Below, piece by piece: positions 48,329 through 57,798 of a stretch of DNA of 64,000 nt (position 1 is its first letter; each line of letters begins with the position of its first letter). Source of the DNA: Marinoscillum sp. (GTDB taxonomy: Bacteria > Bacteroidota > Bacteroidia > Cytophagales > Cyclobacteriaceae); NCBI GenBank assembly GCA_024305105.1, contig JAMWZA010000011.1:1-64000 (forward strand). The letters run 5' to 3'. The translations under genes were made by a program, and so were the position numbers. Below the pieces are notes generated by a model, which was not told the origin of the DNA, made no database searches, and saw only the letters and a list, made by a program, of their open reading frames with translations.

Positions 48329-50923
48329 TCACTTATCACAGTAAACCAGATCGTATTCTTCCGGTCTGAATGCTCTCGACTTAAGGGACTTCCCATTTGC
48401 ATCAAAATAAGTGACCACAAAGAAGTCCGCTTCTTTCAGGTGCTGCTCGGCAAAAAACACTGGAGAATCGACACTGCCTACATTAATGATTTCATTGAAT
48501 TTAATCGGCAATATTTCTCCACGAACATTTCCATATAGGCCATAGCCATCTTTATTGGAAACAATTGCCAGTTGTTCCTCTGCTACGATTAGCCAGGGAC
48601 GAACACTTTGTATTTTGTCTACAATGATTTCTTCTTCCAGATTGATCAGAGCCCAATCCAGACCCTTTCGCACCCATAGCGACGTATCATTCCAGTCAAT
48701 CATTTCATCGTACTCAAAAGAAATGACCGATTTGTTAAAAGGATTGACCAGTCCATGTTTTTCATTTTTAACCACTTCATAATTCCCACGAATACGTTTG
48801 ATCCGAGCTTTGTACTCTGTAGGTATCAAGGCTCCATTACTCAGATCATAACAGCCTATTTTTCCCTCTTTTAGCAGAAACAATAACCCACCTTGCTCAT
48901 CAATTACGTCATATTCTGAAGAAAGCAAGTTGGACCCATCCGTCCTCTTGACTCCCGTTTTTCCGCGGTATTTGAATTTGAAAAGTGAATCTGACATAAG
49001 CACCAGTTCGTCAAAATCTCCTAAAAACAGTAGCTCCGCATTTTGATCTATCAGCTTGTACTCATTGCCATCCCGTATGCTTACATAGCTAGTGGCACTC
49101 CCCGGCTTTGTGAAGACACTGAGTTTATTATTAGGCGTCAATGGCACGAGTTCGCTATTTTGGAAGAGTAGGCTCAGCGTATCTCCATGCTTTATAAAAG
49201 CTGCAAAGTCATTCAATAATTTGAGGGAGTCTATATTGTTTTTCGGCATTAAGCCATCTGGTTTTCGCGAAAGCAGTATCCACTCCTCTTTTTTCAGGGC
49301 GAGCCACCCATCATTTACATCGATTTCAGTAAAATCCTGATTAACCACTTTAGACTTCTCTTCCTTGATCATCTTGTATTGATCGCCTTTCACCAGGTAC
49401 CAAAATGACCCATTGATATAGACTTCATGGTCATCAATTGGAACAACAAACTCAAGGTTCTGATCAAGTACGCCTTCCCGATCTTCATTGAAAACTTGTA
49501 ACAACGAATCCTGTAGCAACTCATAGTCATCAAACTGAAAAGGAACGGTACTTCTCGAAGTGGCTAACCTCTCTAAAGTAGATACAGACAACTCCTCATC
49601 TTCTTCTAATATCACGAACGGACCTTCCTGACGAATGACATTGTACTTCGCAGGTAGTATAACCGAGCCATTCGGCGCACAGATACCCCAACTGTATTCT
49701 TGTTTGAATGCTATCCAGCCATTACTCAATAATTGAGCATCTTCGACTGACTGATCCAGCACCTTAAATCCTGAAGCATGATAAAGGTGAGAACCATATG
49801 CATTGACCACCACTTTAAACTGACTCCCAATGCTTCTGTAATCCGAGACGTTATTCAGTAGCTGTACTCCATTTCTTGTGACAAGCTGATTTACTCCAGA
49901 GCTAGTTACCTGGAGCCAGTTGTCGGTAATGGCACCACACAAATAGCTCTCATCAATTTGCTCATAGGCCTCTTTCAATATTACGGCTCCTTTAGTGTCC
50001 ATAAACCCGAAACTATTGTTTTCATAGATCGGGAAAAGGACCTTATGGTTTCGTTCGTGTAGCTTCTGTAGAGAGTCGATAGCTGGATGTAATCGATAAA
50101 CATCCTGAGTTATTTGTTGTGATTTGTCTACTTCCATAAAATAAAGGATGTCCGTAGCCTTCTTTAGCAAATGGCTTTGTGGGTATCTACGAATAAAGTC
50201 AAGATAGTCCTGTGAGCTGTTGGCCAGGGTAAGTCTTTCGAAAATAATCTCCTCGGCCTCCTTCCTGAAAGGTGTTTGCGGATGCTCGTCAAGGAAACGA
50301 ATAAAGCTCGACGTTTGATTGTCTCTGGTGTAGTCTTTAAATAACAAAACCTGATATCTTTTTCTGGCATCTTCTACAAAAGGCGCATCCGGATAAGTCT
50401 CAAAGTATTCCTTATATGACTCCCAGGAATCCGCCTGTTTTGTTTGTTCAAATGCCAGACTGTCTCTATAAAAGGTTGCACGTTCAAATAGATCAGAGTA
50501 GGCAAAGCGAGACCTAAAGTCTTCGAGATCTGGTAATGCATTTTTCGAAACAGCTCTTTTGAATGCTGATTTTGCTACAGCATTACGCTGAGAAATAAGT
50601 ACATCCATTGAGATCGACACATCTTGCAAGTCGTCAAGAATGTCAGCGTCTGCACGATGGAAATCTTCCAGTGCCCATTCTATAAAGATACTGGAAGAAT
50701 CAATGTCGTATCTGATAAAAGAAGAATCCAGAAAGAGACGCGAATAATAGTACTTCGCCCCTGGGTTCAATGAATCTTTCTCCATAGACTTGAGAATCAA
50801 CTTCTCCGCTTTCTTAAAATCCCGCTGCGTGAAGGCCTTTTGAATTCGATCAAGAATACCTGCCTGTACAGTGATTACCAACACAAAAAATAGGAAGCAA
50901 TACCCGGCTGTTCTTTTATTCAT
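48329..50923 (-). CDS. Secreted TPR and WG-repeat protein
   Basis: An 864-residue protein with a signal peptide (YCFLFFVLVITVQAG). The first 270 residues are helical and TPR/YfiO-like (AFTQRDFKKAEKLILKSM, RYPQSHLLKKATDILYFM). The rest is built of about eight WG repeats, for example SFGFMDTKGAVILKEAYEQI, SWGICAPNGSVILPAKYNVI, KIGCYDLSNGALIPTEYKARI and HGLVNPFNKSVISFEYDEMI. WG repeats form beta-propeller or beta-rich scaffolds in surface proteins of this phylum; no enzyme motif is present. Partner and role are unknown. Confidence 0.82.
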   Translation of the reverse strand: MNKRTAGYCFLFFVLVITVQAGILDRIQKAFTQRDFKKAEKLILKSMEKDSLNPGAKYYYSRLFLDSSFIRYDIDSSSIFIEWALEDFHRADADILDDLQDVSISMDVLISQRNAVAKSAFKRAVSKNALPDLEDFRSRFAYSDLFERATFYRDSLAFEQTKQADSWESYKEYFETYPDAPFVEDARKRYQVLLFKDYTRDNQTSSFIRFLDEHPQTPFRKEAEEIIFERLTLANSSQDYLDFIRRYPQSHLLKKATDILYFMEVDKSQQITQDVYRLHPAIDSLQKLHERNHKVLFPIYENNSFGFMDTKGAVILKEAYEQIDESYLCGAITDNWLQVTSSGVNQLVTRNGVQLLNNVSDYRSIGSQFKVVVNAYGSHLYHASGFKVLDQSVEDAQLLSNGWIAFKQEYSWGICAPNGSVILPAKYNVIRQEGPFVILEEDEELSVSTLERLATSRSTVPFQFDDYELLQDSLLQVFNEDREGVLDQNLEFVVPIDDHEVYINGSFWYLVKGDQYKMIKEEKSKVVNQDFTEIDVNDGWLALKKEEWILLSRKPDGLMPKNNIDSLKLLNDFAAFIKHGDTLSLLFQNSELVPLTPNNKLSVFTKPGSATSYVSIRDGNEYKLIDQNAELLFLGDFDELVLMSDSLFKFKYRGKTGVKRTDGSNLLSSEYDVIDEQGGLLFLLKEGKIGCYDLSNGALIPTEYKARIKRIRGNYEVVKNEKHGLVNPFNKSVISFEYDEMIDWNDTSLWVRKGLDWALINLEEEIIVDKIQSVRPWLIVAEEQLAIVSNKDGYGLYGNVRGEILPIKFNEIINVGSVDSPVFFAEQHLKEADFFVVTYFDANGKSLKSRAFRPEEYDLVYCDK

Positions 50924-51001
50924 AGCTGATTTTTACACCTTTGCAAAATAAAAACATTCTAACGCAAAGGTTGTTATGATTTGCGCTTTTGGTTGAGCGC
51001 C

Positions 51002-51033
51002 AATTATTCCGGCTCATACCTAATTATTCCGGC
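51002..51033 (+). repeat. Direct repeat AATTATTCCGGC, two copies at 20-bp period
   Basis: Identical 12-mers at 51002-51013 and 51022-51033, start to start 20 bp, on one face of the helix. The layout resembles a LytTR-type or other dimeric activator site. It lies upstream of both the structured RNA (plus) and the WG-repeat gene (minus). Confidence 0.5.
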
Positions 51034-51088
51034 CAGACCTTTGGAGACTTTCAGTTGTCAGACGGCTGTATATCTTTACATAATTAAT

Positions 51089-51219
51089 TCGCAAAGGCGA
51101 GTAAATTTTAGGCGGTGATTTGGTCTAGTCCTTGCGACTAGATCACAAAGATTCGAACCCAACCAGTTGTGGGTCGATCTTAAAAAGGGGTAAACGCTAG
51201 TTTACCCCTTTCTTTTTTT
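51089..51219 (+). ncRNA. Candidate structured small RNA or leader with intrinsic terminator
   Basis: Four consecutive stem-loops: TCGC-aaag-GCGA (51089-51100); TCTAGTC-cttgc-GACTAGA (51124-51142); an imperfect stem AAGATTCGAACCCA... TGGGTCGATCTT (51148-51181); and a terminator with a 12-bp perfect stem AAAGGGGTAAAC/GTTTACCCCTTT (51184-51211), then a T run to 51219. A TATCTTTA -7-like box precedes it. The transcript would be about 130-140 nt. I do not recognise the family. It could be a free small RNA or a 5' attenuator of the TMEM175 gene; I see no clear anti-terminator, which favours the free RNA. Confidence 0.55.
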
Positions 51220-51329
51220 CCACCCTTTCATCACAGCCAAAATCAAGGATCAAGCGATTTCTCATGTTAAATACCTAGCACAGCCAAAGAGTTTGGAAAG
51301 GTTTCGGCTTATTTAACTAATTTCATCCT

Positions 51330-52094
51330 ATGAGACAGATGCTGAAAGATCAGGAAGTAGGGCTGGATCCACACTTTCGCTACAGAGGTAAGAACCAGAC
51401 ACGGCTGGAAGCCTTTACAGATGCGGCTTTCGCTCTGGGTATTACATTAATTGTGTTATCCTCCTCTGTCCCGAACACTTTCGATGAGCTGTGGATGTCC
51501 CTCAAAGAAGTATTGCCTTTTGGTCTATGTGTGGTGCTGGTGATGGTCATTTGGTACCAACATTATGTATTCTTTCTAAGATATGGTCTGCAAGACATTC
51601 GAACGATCACCTACAACACCTTTTTGATATTTCTTATTCTGATTTATGTCTACCCGCTCAAGTTTCTTTTTGTTGTCTTGTTTGGTCTTTACGCAGGGCT
51701 ACTAACTGGTAATCGGGAAATGATCACCTATACCTTTACAGAGGTTATTGACATGGGGGACACCAGATACTTGATGATGATTTATGGAATTGGCGCTACA
51801 CTGATTTTTGGCACTTTTTGCTTAATGTATCTGCATGCGCTAAAAAAGAAAGTAGACCTAGAGTTGGATGAGTATGAAATCTTCGAGACTGTAACCACAC
51901 TAAAAGTTAATTTCTTACTCGCCTTTATTCCGTTGATCTCTTCCTTAATCGCCATAACCGGACTTTTTGGCAACTGGAACTTCCTCGCTGCTGGTCTCAC
52001 TTATATGCTCTATCCACCTGTGATGATTCTCTATGGAAAATCACGTGAAAAAAAACGTCGCATTCTTATCATTAAACTGGGCTTAGTAAAATGA
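51330..52094 (+). CDS. TMEM175-family (DUF1211) potassium channel-like protein
   Basis: A 254-residue membrane protein with six hydrophobic helices. The first helix carries RLEAFTDAAFALGITLIVL, close to the RxxxFSD pore motif of TMEM175/DUF1211 proteins, here with Thr for Ser. Bacterial members are tetrameric K+ leak channels. Compared with the canonical family it has a long helix-rich middle (TYNTFLIFLILIYVYPLKFLF). It overlaps the DoxX-like gene by four bases and is preceded by a structured RNA with a terminator. Confidence 0.8.
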   Translation: MRQMLKDQEVGLDPHFRYRGKNQTRLEAFTDAAFALGITLIVLSSSVPNTFDELWMSLKEVLPFGLCVVLVMVIWYQHYVFFLRYGLQDIRTITYNTFLIFLILIYVYPLKFLFVVLFGLYAGLLTGNREMITYTFTEVIDMGDTRYLMMIYGIGATLIFGTFCLMYLHALKKKVDLELDEYEIFETVTTLKVNFLLAFIPLISSLIAITGLFGNWNFLAAGLTYMLYPPVMILYGKSREKKRRILIIKLGLVK

Positions 52095-52453
52095 AGAAAG
52101 TCAGTCAATACATTCTTGGCCTATTCTTTGTCACAGCAGGATTGAATCATTTCATCAACCCTGACTTCTACCTTCCATTAATTCCCAATTTTCTCCCGTT
52201 CCATCAGGCCATCAATATCGCAAGTGGCATTTTTGAAATTCTATTAGGAGTAGGAGTGCTCCTCCCTAAATACACAAAACTTAGTTCGAAAGGAATCATC
52301 TGCCTTTTGATTATCTTCATTCCAAGTCACATATTCTTTATCCAACAAGGACATTGTCTCGGAGAATTGTGTGTATCGCCATGGATTGGATGGATTCGGC
52401 TACTTCTTATTCATCCACTATTGATTCTTTGGGCTTTTTGGCACACCAAATAA
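52091..52453 (+). CDS. DoxX-like membrane protein
   Basis: A 120-residue protein with four helices: MKKVSQYILGLFFVTAGLNHFINPDFYLPLIPNFLPF is the standard DoxX-like start, with GIFEILLGVGVLLP as the second helix. Two cysteines (GHCLGELCVS) are close together in the third loop. The family is linked to redox and membrane quinone biology in some bacteria but is mostly uncharacterised. It is translationally coupled to the TMEM175-like gene (ATGA). Confidence 0.8.
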   Translation: MKKVSQYILGLFFVTAGLNHFINPDFYLPLIPNFLPFHQAINIASGIFEILLGVGVLLPKYTKLSSKGIICLLIIFIPSHIFFIQQGHCLGELCVSPWIGWIRLLLIHPLLILWAFWHTK

Positions 52454-52469
52454 GAGAATAATTTTTTCC

Positions 52470-53939
52470 TTATTTGTATAGCTCCAAGCCAGCTTCGTAG
52501 TATTTATCCCCTTCTTTCCAGAAAGGCGTTTCCTTCATATTGCCAATCATCCGTCCGGCTAGCACATAGGCTCTATAAAAGGTGTACATGTAGTCCATGT
52601 CCAGTGATTCAAATTCATCTGATGGCTGATGGTAATACTTGAATATTTCATCATCAAATGCATCCATGCCAGGAGTAAAGGTAGGAGCAGGTATCCCCTG
52701 GCTGGCAAAGTTGACATTATCTGACCGATCAAATAAGCCTTGCTCTTTGTAATTTTCATCATCCCCAGCACTTAGACCATAAGCTTCAATCGCTTCAATC
52801 AACAAATCCTCTGCAGTAGTTCTTTTCAATCCAATCACTGTGGCTAAAGACGTATTGTTATAGCCACCACCATCACTGTTAAAGCAATAAACGATTTCAT
52901 TCAGAGGGACCGGGCTATGATCTACATACCATTCACTCCCCAGCAACCCTTTTTCTTCTCCTGTGAAAAAGACGAATAAGCTTGAGCGTTTGGTTGGATA
53001 CTTTCCTAAATTTTTAGCAGCCTCTAAGACAGTAACTGTACCAACAGCATTGTCTCTTGCTCCATTGTAAATCACATCCCCTGTACTGTCTGGCTGGCCA
53101 ATTCCTACATGGTCATAATGTGCAGAGAATACGACATGTTCCTTTTTAAGCTCTGCGTCTGTACCCTCTACATACCCCACCACATTATAAACTTCAAACG
53201 GTGTGATCTCACTTCCAGAAGTTTTTACGTCGACAGAATCGGAAGATACGAATAACTCGCTTCGCTCCTGGTTTGGGTTGTTTATCCAGATAACAGGAAA
53301 TGAATCTTCTGAATCCCCCTGGTCAAGGCCTACCCGCTCACCAGAGAAGTACCTCACCAACAAACTCCAGGGTAACTGTGCTGAATTGTATAACTCAACT
53401 AAAGCTAAAGCCCCAGCCTCTTTAGCGGCAGATTGTTTGTTTCGCATCATCCCAAACCAAGCCCTTGCGTTTTCTGTCTCACCATCACCCGCATTGGTTA
53501 CAACAATTTTACCTTTCACGTCCGCCGATTTGATGTCATCGGAGCTCGCATCTTGTAGAAATACCATGCTGGAAGAGAGGTCCAGATCACCTCCATTTAG
53601 TAACAAAAAGTCTTCCTCAATTGAGAAAAGTATTGAATCCAACCTGATGGTACCAGCAGAAGGTTTCACCACTTTTTCCATACTTACAGGTTGGTAATAA
53701 TCAGGGTACTCATCAAATGCTTGAACTCCATAGCGTTCAAGCTGAGTCCGCAAGTACTCTGCCGCAACGAGTTGGCCTTTGGAAGGTGTGTCGCGTCCTT
53801 CGAGTACATCTGAAGAAAGAAACTTCAGGTGTGCTGCAATACTCGCTTTTTCTACGGTTTTGTCAGTTAGTTTTTTATCCTTCTGCGCATCAACAAAAAG
53901 TGCGGTTAGGAGCATTGTGACAAACAATAAATGCTTCAT
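52470..53939 (-). CDS. M28 family zinc aminopeptidase, secreted
   Basis: A 489-residue peptidase with a signal peptide (MKHLLFVTMLLTALFVDAQ). A PA (protease-associated) insert lies between about residues 130 and 230. The co-catalytic zinc site is VVFSAHYDHVG, NGARDNAVGTVTVLE, TGEEKGLLGSEWYV, the FNSDGGG Asp, and a final YHQPSDE His. The family removes N-terminal residues from peptides in the periplasm or outside. Length with the PA domain is normal. It is convergent with the DoxX-like gene. Confidence 0.92.
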   Translation of the reverse strand: MKHLLFVTMLLTALFVDAQKDKKLTDKTVEKASIAAHLKFLSSDVLEGRDTPSKGQLVAAEYLRTQLERYGVQAFDEYPDYYQPVSMEKVVKPSAGTIRLDSILFSIEEDFLLLNGGDLDLSSSMVFLQDASSDDIKSADVKGKIVVTNAGDGETENARAWFGMMRNKQSAAKEAGALALVELYNSAQLPWSLLVRYFSGERVGLDQGDSEDSFPVIWINNPNQERSELFVSSDSVDVKTSGSEITPFEVYNVVGYVEGTDAELKKEHVVFSAHYDHVGIGQPDSTGDVIYNGARDNAVGTVTVLEAAKNLGKYPTKRSSLFVFFTGEEKGLLGSEWYVDHSPVPLNEIVYCFNSDGGGYNNTSLATVIGLKRTTAEDLLIEAIEAYGLSAGDDENYKEQGLFDRSDNVNFASQGIPAPTFTPGMDAFDDEIFKYYHQPSDEFESLDMDYMYTFYRAYVLAGRMIGNMKETPFWKEGDKYYEAGLELYK

Positions 53940-53994
53940 AAGTTCGAATTTGATTTAAGACTCAACGCAAGATACATCGTGTGATAAAAAGACT

Positions 53995-55602
53995 TTAGTC
54001 TTCGACTTTGTATTTGACATCATTTGCTGATCGTGTGCTGTCTGGGTTTTTATAAAATGGAACAACGATATCCATTATTCCCGTTCGGATACTATTCCAA
54101 AGCAAGTTGAAAAATCCCTTGTTTTGATAACGAACGAAGTAGATTTCACCCTCCTTATAGCTTAGTTTGTCATCTTCATGATTGTTGTTTCGGAGGATTA
54201 GATTTCCAAACATGCTTTTAAACCACTCCTTATCTCGCCCATCATCATAAATGGTAATTTTCAAATCGGAGTACTCACTCGTTAAGGTTCCTTTGGAAGC
54301 ATAATTATCTCCATTAAAATCAAAAGCCATGTATTCTACCTTTCCTTCAGCTGTCACACCAACCAGTGGAGTCATCACCTGATTGACATAGGTAACGGGC
54401 AATTCACCTAACCGACCCGATACGGAAAATGCATCCTTATCGGACATGAGATTCATTTTGATTTGGGTTTGTAATTCACCCTCACTCATAAACATGCATT
54501 GAATGTCAGCTATTAGTTCAGGGTTCTCCCTCAGGCGTGAGCTGTCATTTGTCAGGTTATAAATGGACGCATATAAGTCGTCAAAAAACACCTTTCCACT
54601 CCTGGGAAAGAGTACCGGAAACTGTTCGTATTCAATATAGCTTTTGCTGAGTGTCAATGTGTCCAGATAAATATCAAATGGAATGTTTCGAATGAGAGAA
54701 GCAAGTAGTGGTTTAACCCTCAAAGGCTGAGGCGGCGGCCTTTTGTCCTTATAAACTTTTAATGACGCGTTCTTTATGGAAGTTCTGGTCGACTTTATGC
54801 CCAGTCCATCTTCCAGAGTCCAAATAAGATCATTGGCCACTATTTCACCAATTTCTAAACCTATTTGGACTTTTTCATGGGGCAGGCGCCTCATGAACTC
54901 ATCCCTGTCATATATTGAAGCAACCTGTACATTGTGCACCTTTACAGAAGTATCAGCAATAAGTAAACGCTCACCTGACAAAGTATACATATCACCTGCC
55001 TTCATCTCGAAACTAGCAGCACGTATGTGGGACCATCCAAAATCTAACGGGAAAACATGATGAACTGTGGCCGTATCAATTACAATATCTCTGGTCATCA
55101 AACCAAAGCCTCTTACCTTCAGAATGGTATCCAGTTCTGTGCCTTTGACAATATCCAAATTGGCACAATCGAAATTAAACTCTTCTACACGAATCCGATT
55201 GAAAATTTCTCGTACAAATAAATTAATCTCTCGCTTTCCTCCCGTACCTAGACTATCTGGTAGGATTAGGTGTATGTTGGTGGAATCTACTGTTAACTGT
55301 GCTACATCGATCTCCTTACTCAGTAAAAGATCTACGAAACTGAAATTCTCAATAGCAATGGATTTTGCTGTCGCTCTTATTTTTAAATCTGGCTGATCGC
55401 TAATGCTGTCTTTTTGGAAGCTAGGAGACTTAAAAATCACTTTTCTTCCCCATAAATCGATTTCTACAGCCTCTACATCTACTCGCTCACCAATAAGCTG
55501 TGGAAGCCTCTCGGTAGTGAGAAAGTTTATGTACCCATATCCAGCGACAATGACTGAAAGAAGTATTAATAAGAAAATGAAAAATCGAGTACTTTTCTTC
55601 AC
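53995..55602 (-). CDS. AsmA-like/DUF748-type membrane-anchored protein
   Basis: A 535-residue protein with one N-terminal helix (FFIFLLILLSVIVAGYGYINFL) and a long beta-rich periplasmic part. Segments such as VEAVEIDLWGRKVIFKSPSFQ and FSFVDLLLSKEIDVAQLTVDSTNIHLI have the alternating pattern of AsmA/TamB-like repeating beta-groove proteins. A second such block (MEVEYMAFDFNGDNYASKGTLT-like, about residues 420-480) follows. These proteins are thought to bridge the periplasm for lipid traffic or outer-membrane assembly. Assignment is by overall pattern, not by a named motif. Confidence 0.65.
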   Translation of the reverse strand: MKKSTRFFIFLLILLSVIVAGYGYINFLTTERLPQLIGERVDVEAVEIDLWGRKVIFKSPSFQKDSISDQPDLKIRATAKSIAIENFSFVDLLLSKEIDVAQLTVDSTNIHLILPDSLGTGGKREINLFVREIFNRIRVEEFNFDCANLDIVKGTELDTILKVRGFGLMTRDIVIDTATVHHVFPLDFGWSHIRAASFEMKAGDMYTLSGERLLIADTSVKVHNVQVASIYDRDEFMRRLPHEKVQIGLEIGEIVANDLIWTLEDGLGIKSTRTSIKNASLKVYKDKRPPPQPLRVKPLLASLIRNIPFDIYLDTLTLSKSYIEYEQFPVLFPRSGKVFFDDLYASIYNLTNDSSRLRENPELIADIQCMFMSEGELQTQIKMNLMSDKDAFSVSGRLGELPVTYVNQVMTPLVGVTAEGKVEYMAFDFNGDNYASKGTLTSEYSDLKITIYDDGRDKEWFKSMFGNLILRNNNHEDDKLSYKEGEIYFVRYQNKGFFNLLWNSIRTGIMDIVVPFYKNPDSTRSANDVKYKVED

Positions 55603-55779
55603 AAGTGCAATTTTAATCTGTGGTCTATCTCAAAAGCTACACTTAATTGTTCATTTCGAAGTAACTCGACCAAAAAAATTTGAGCAGGATTACTCCAAGG
55701 CTATTTTATCGGCAGAAAGGTCGAAATGCCTTTATCGATTACTACACTAATTTAGGACCATTTTATCCATGAATTTCTT

Positions 55780-56784
55780 TTATCGCTCATCTGCAAATAT
55801 TTTAACGACAGCTGTTTCACCTTCCCTCTTGTAACCTCTATACATCCCGCTGGTGTTAAAAGGCATCGCTACATTTCCTTTATTGTCCAGAGCGATCATT
55901 CCACCAGCTGCGTTCATTGCAGACAGCTTATCCATTACGGCTTGAGTTGCTTCATGCACCGATAGTTCCTTATACTCCATCAAGGCAGACACATCATGCC
56001 CTGCTGCTGCACGGATGTAATATTCACCATGTCCTGTTCCTGAAAAGCCACAAGTTTTATTGTTGGCATAAGTGCCAGCTCCGATGATTGGAGAATCTCC
56101 AATGCGGCCCCATTTCTTATTGGTCATCCCGCCTGTGGATGTCGCCGCGCAAATGTTGCCCTGCTGATCTACAGCTACTGCACCTACTGTACCATATTCC
56201 TTTTTGATAATTCGTGTGAGTTGCTCCTCTCGGCGGTCTGTTTTGAAGTAGTTTGGGTCTACCATTTGAAGCCCCTGCTCTTCGGCAAATTGTTCTGCCC
56301 CTTCTCTAGCCAGCATGACGTGTGGTGAGTTGGTCATTACCTGATAAGCAGCAAGAATCGGATTCCTCACCGTCTTCACTCCAGCAACCGCTCCAGCATT
56401 CAGATCACTACCGCTCATAATACTCGCATCAAGTTCATTTTCCCCAGTAGCCGTAAAAACGGCTCCTTTCCCAGCGTTGAACAAAGGAGAGTTTTCCATT
56501 AACGTGATGGCAGCCATGATGGCATCACAACTTGCTCCGCCAGACTCCAATATGGAGTAAGCGGTGTCCAATGCGGTGTTGAGCTGCTGGCGGTAAGCAG
56601 TCTCCAGGAGTGAATCCATATTTTCTCGCTTGATGGTTCCAGCACCTCCATGAATAACAATGGCTATTTTACCCGCGGGTGCTTCCGCTACCTTTTGTTT
56701 TTCAACCGTCTGTTGGCACGAAAACAAAACGGTAAGAAAGAATAGAGATAAGTAGCCTGGTTGGAATTTAATTGGATGATTCAT
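55780..56784 (-). CDS. Isoaspartyl peptidase/L-asparaginase, lipoprotein
   Basis: A 334-residue Ntn-hydrolase precursor. The lipoprotein signal ends at LFFLTVLFSCQQ. The alpha part has VIHGGAGTIKREN and FNAGKGAVFT. Autocleavage before the Thr in EYGTVGAVAVDQQGN (about residue 200) would expose the nucleophile, and the beta part has ATSTGGMTNKKWGRIGDSPIIGAGTYA and SGTGHGEYYIRAAAGHD. It cleaves isoaspartyl dipeptides and asparagine, here probably in the periplasm. Motifs and length are normal. Confidence 0.94.
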   Translation of the reverse strand: MNHPIKFQPGYLSLFFLTVLFSCQQTVEKQKVAEAPAGKIAIVIHGGAGTIKRENMDSLLETAYRQQLNTALDTAYSILESGGASCDAIMAAITLMENSPLFNAGKGAVFTATGENELDASIMSGSDLNAGAVAGVKTVRNPILAAYQVMTNSPHVMLAREGAEQFAEEQGLQMVDPNYFKTDRREEQLTRIIKKEYGTVGAVAVDQQGNICAATSTGGMTNKKWGRIGDSPIIGAGTYANNKTCGFSGTGHGEYYIRAAAGHDVSALMEYKELSVHEATQAVMDKLSAMNAAGGMIALDNKGNVAMPFNTSGMYRGYKREGETAVVKIFADER

Positions 56785-56855
56785 AGTTTTTTATGTAATC
56801 TGGTTGTATTACTTTAGCGCTTATTTTACCGCTCTAATATATAAATTATAAACCT

Positions 56856-57236
56856 ATGGCTGAGAAAACAAGATATTCGGAAGATGAGTTACAGGAATTC
56901 GAAGCTCTAATCAATCAAAAGTTAGAAAAAGCGAGAGATGAGCTAAACATCCTTAAGGGGTCTCTCACTCGAAATACGGATGAGGGAACCGATTCTAACT
57001 ACAGTTCAGTTAAAACGCTAGAGGATGGTGCTGATACAGCTGAGAAAGAACAACTCAGCACTCTTGCTGGCCGTCAGCAGAAGTTCATCAACAATCTTGA
57101 GAAAGCCTTAATTCGAATTAAAAACGGCACCTACGGCATTTGTGTGGATACAGGTAAACTGATCAGTAAAGAACGATTGAGAGCGGTTCCTCATACCATG
57201 CATTCGATAGAGGCAAAGCTGAACACCAAGAAGTAA
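56856..57236 (+). CDS. TraR/DksA family protein, zinc-less form
   Basis: A 126-residue protein with an N-terminal coiled coil (YSEDELQEFEALINQKLEKARDELNIL) and the C-terminal DksA motif region IKNGTYGICVDTGKLISKERLRAVPHTMHS. Only one of the usual four zinc cysteines remains, which is the Bacteroidota form I know. DksA-like proteins insert into the secondary channel of RNA polymerase, and the DxxDxA-type tip is not clear here. It is followed one base later by scpB (TTG start), so the run is likely an operon. Confidence 0.85.
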   Translation: MAEKTRYSEDELQEFEALINQKLEKARDELNILKGSLTRNTDEGTDSNYSSVKTLEDGADTAEKEQLSTLAGRQQKFINNLEKALIRIKNGTYGICVDTGKLISKERLRAVPHTMHSIEAKLNTKK

Positions 57237-57237
57237 T

Positions 57238-57798
57238 TTGGATTACTTAGCAAACCATATTGAAGCATTAATTTTCTGCTCACCCAAACCCATCACTGGA
57301 GAAGAAATTCAATCCTGCCTGAAGGAGATGTTTGAAGCGGATGTCCCATTAAATGACATTATAGAGGGGCTTGTTGCTCTGGAGAAAAAATACGAAGCGG
57401 ACGAATTCAGCTTCGGACTGGTACAGAGTGGTGGGGGTTTTCAGTTTTTGACCAAACCGGCCTATCAGGCAAGTATCGGTATTTTGCTAAAGCAACAATC
57501 CAAGAGACGCCTCTCCAACTCAGCCATGGAGACTCTGGCAATTATTGCATATAAACAACCTGTCACTAAGACGGAAATAGAGCAGATCAGAGGCGTTAAT
57601 TGTGATTATGCGGTTAACAAACTTCTGGAAAAGGAGCTCGTAGAAATAAAGGGTAAGTCCGATTCCATTGGGAGACCTATGCTATACGGTACGAACGAAA
57701 AATTCATGGATTACTTCGGGATTAATACCCTGAAGGATCTACCTACTCCAAAGGACTTTGTACAAGAGGAGAATACAATCGGGAAAGAAGACGAATGA
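57238..57798 (+). CDS. scpB: SMC-ScpAB complex subunit ScpB
   Basis: A 186-residue protein of two winged-helix domains: MDYLANHIEALIFCSPKPITGEEIQSCLKEMF, and SNSAMETLAIIAYKQPVTKTEIEQIRGVNCDYAVNKLLEKELVEIKGKSDSIGRPMLYGT. These match ScpB, which dimerises and loads the ScpA kleisin on SMC for chromosome condensation. The start is a TTG directly after the DksA-like stop. It overlaps the pseudouridine synthase gene by four bases (ATGA). Confidence 0.93.
   Translation: MDYLANHIEALIFCSPKPITGEEIQSCLKEMFEADVPLNDIIEGLVALEKKYEADEFSFGLVQSGGGFQFLTKPAYQASIGILLKQQSKRRLSNSAMETLAIIAYKQPVTKTEIEQIRGVNCDYAVNKLLEKELVEIKGKSDSIGRPMLYGTNEKFMDYFGINTLKDLPTPKDFVQEENTIGKEDE

Larger units (their letters stand above)
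50924..51329. other. 406-bp intergenic region with direct repeats and a structured RNA
   Basis: This gap has no coding frame. From left to right it holds the promoter side of the WG-repeat gene, a direct repeat pair at 51002-51033, a promoter-like TATCTTTA (51070-51077), a run of hairpins ending in a strong terminator (51089-51219), and about 110 bp of leader before the TMEM175 gene. Confidence 0.6.

Noticed and set aside
51141-51180. GATTCGAACCC looked like a tRNA T-arm
   Set aside because: On neither strand is there a matching acceptor stem, D-arm and anticodon arm; the bases pair better as an imperfect hairpin of the structured RNA.
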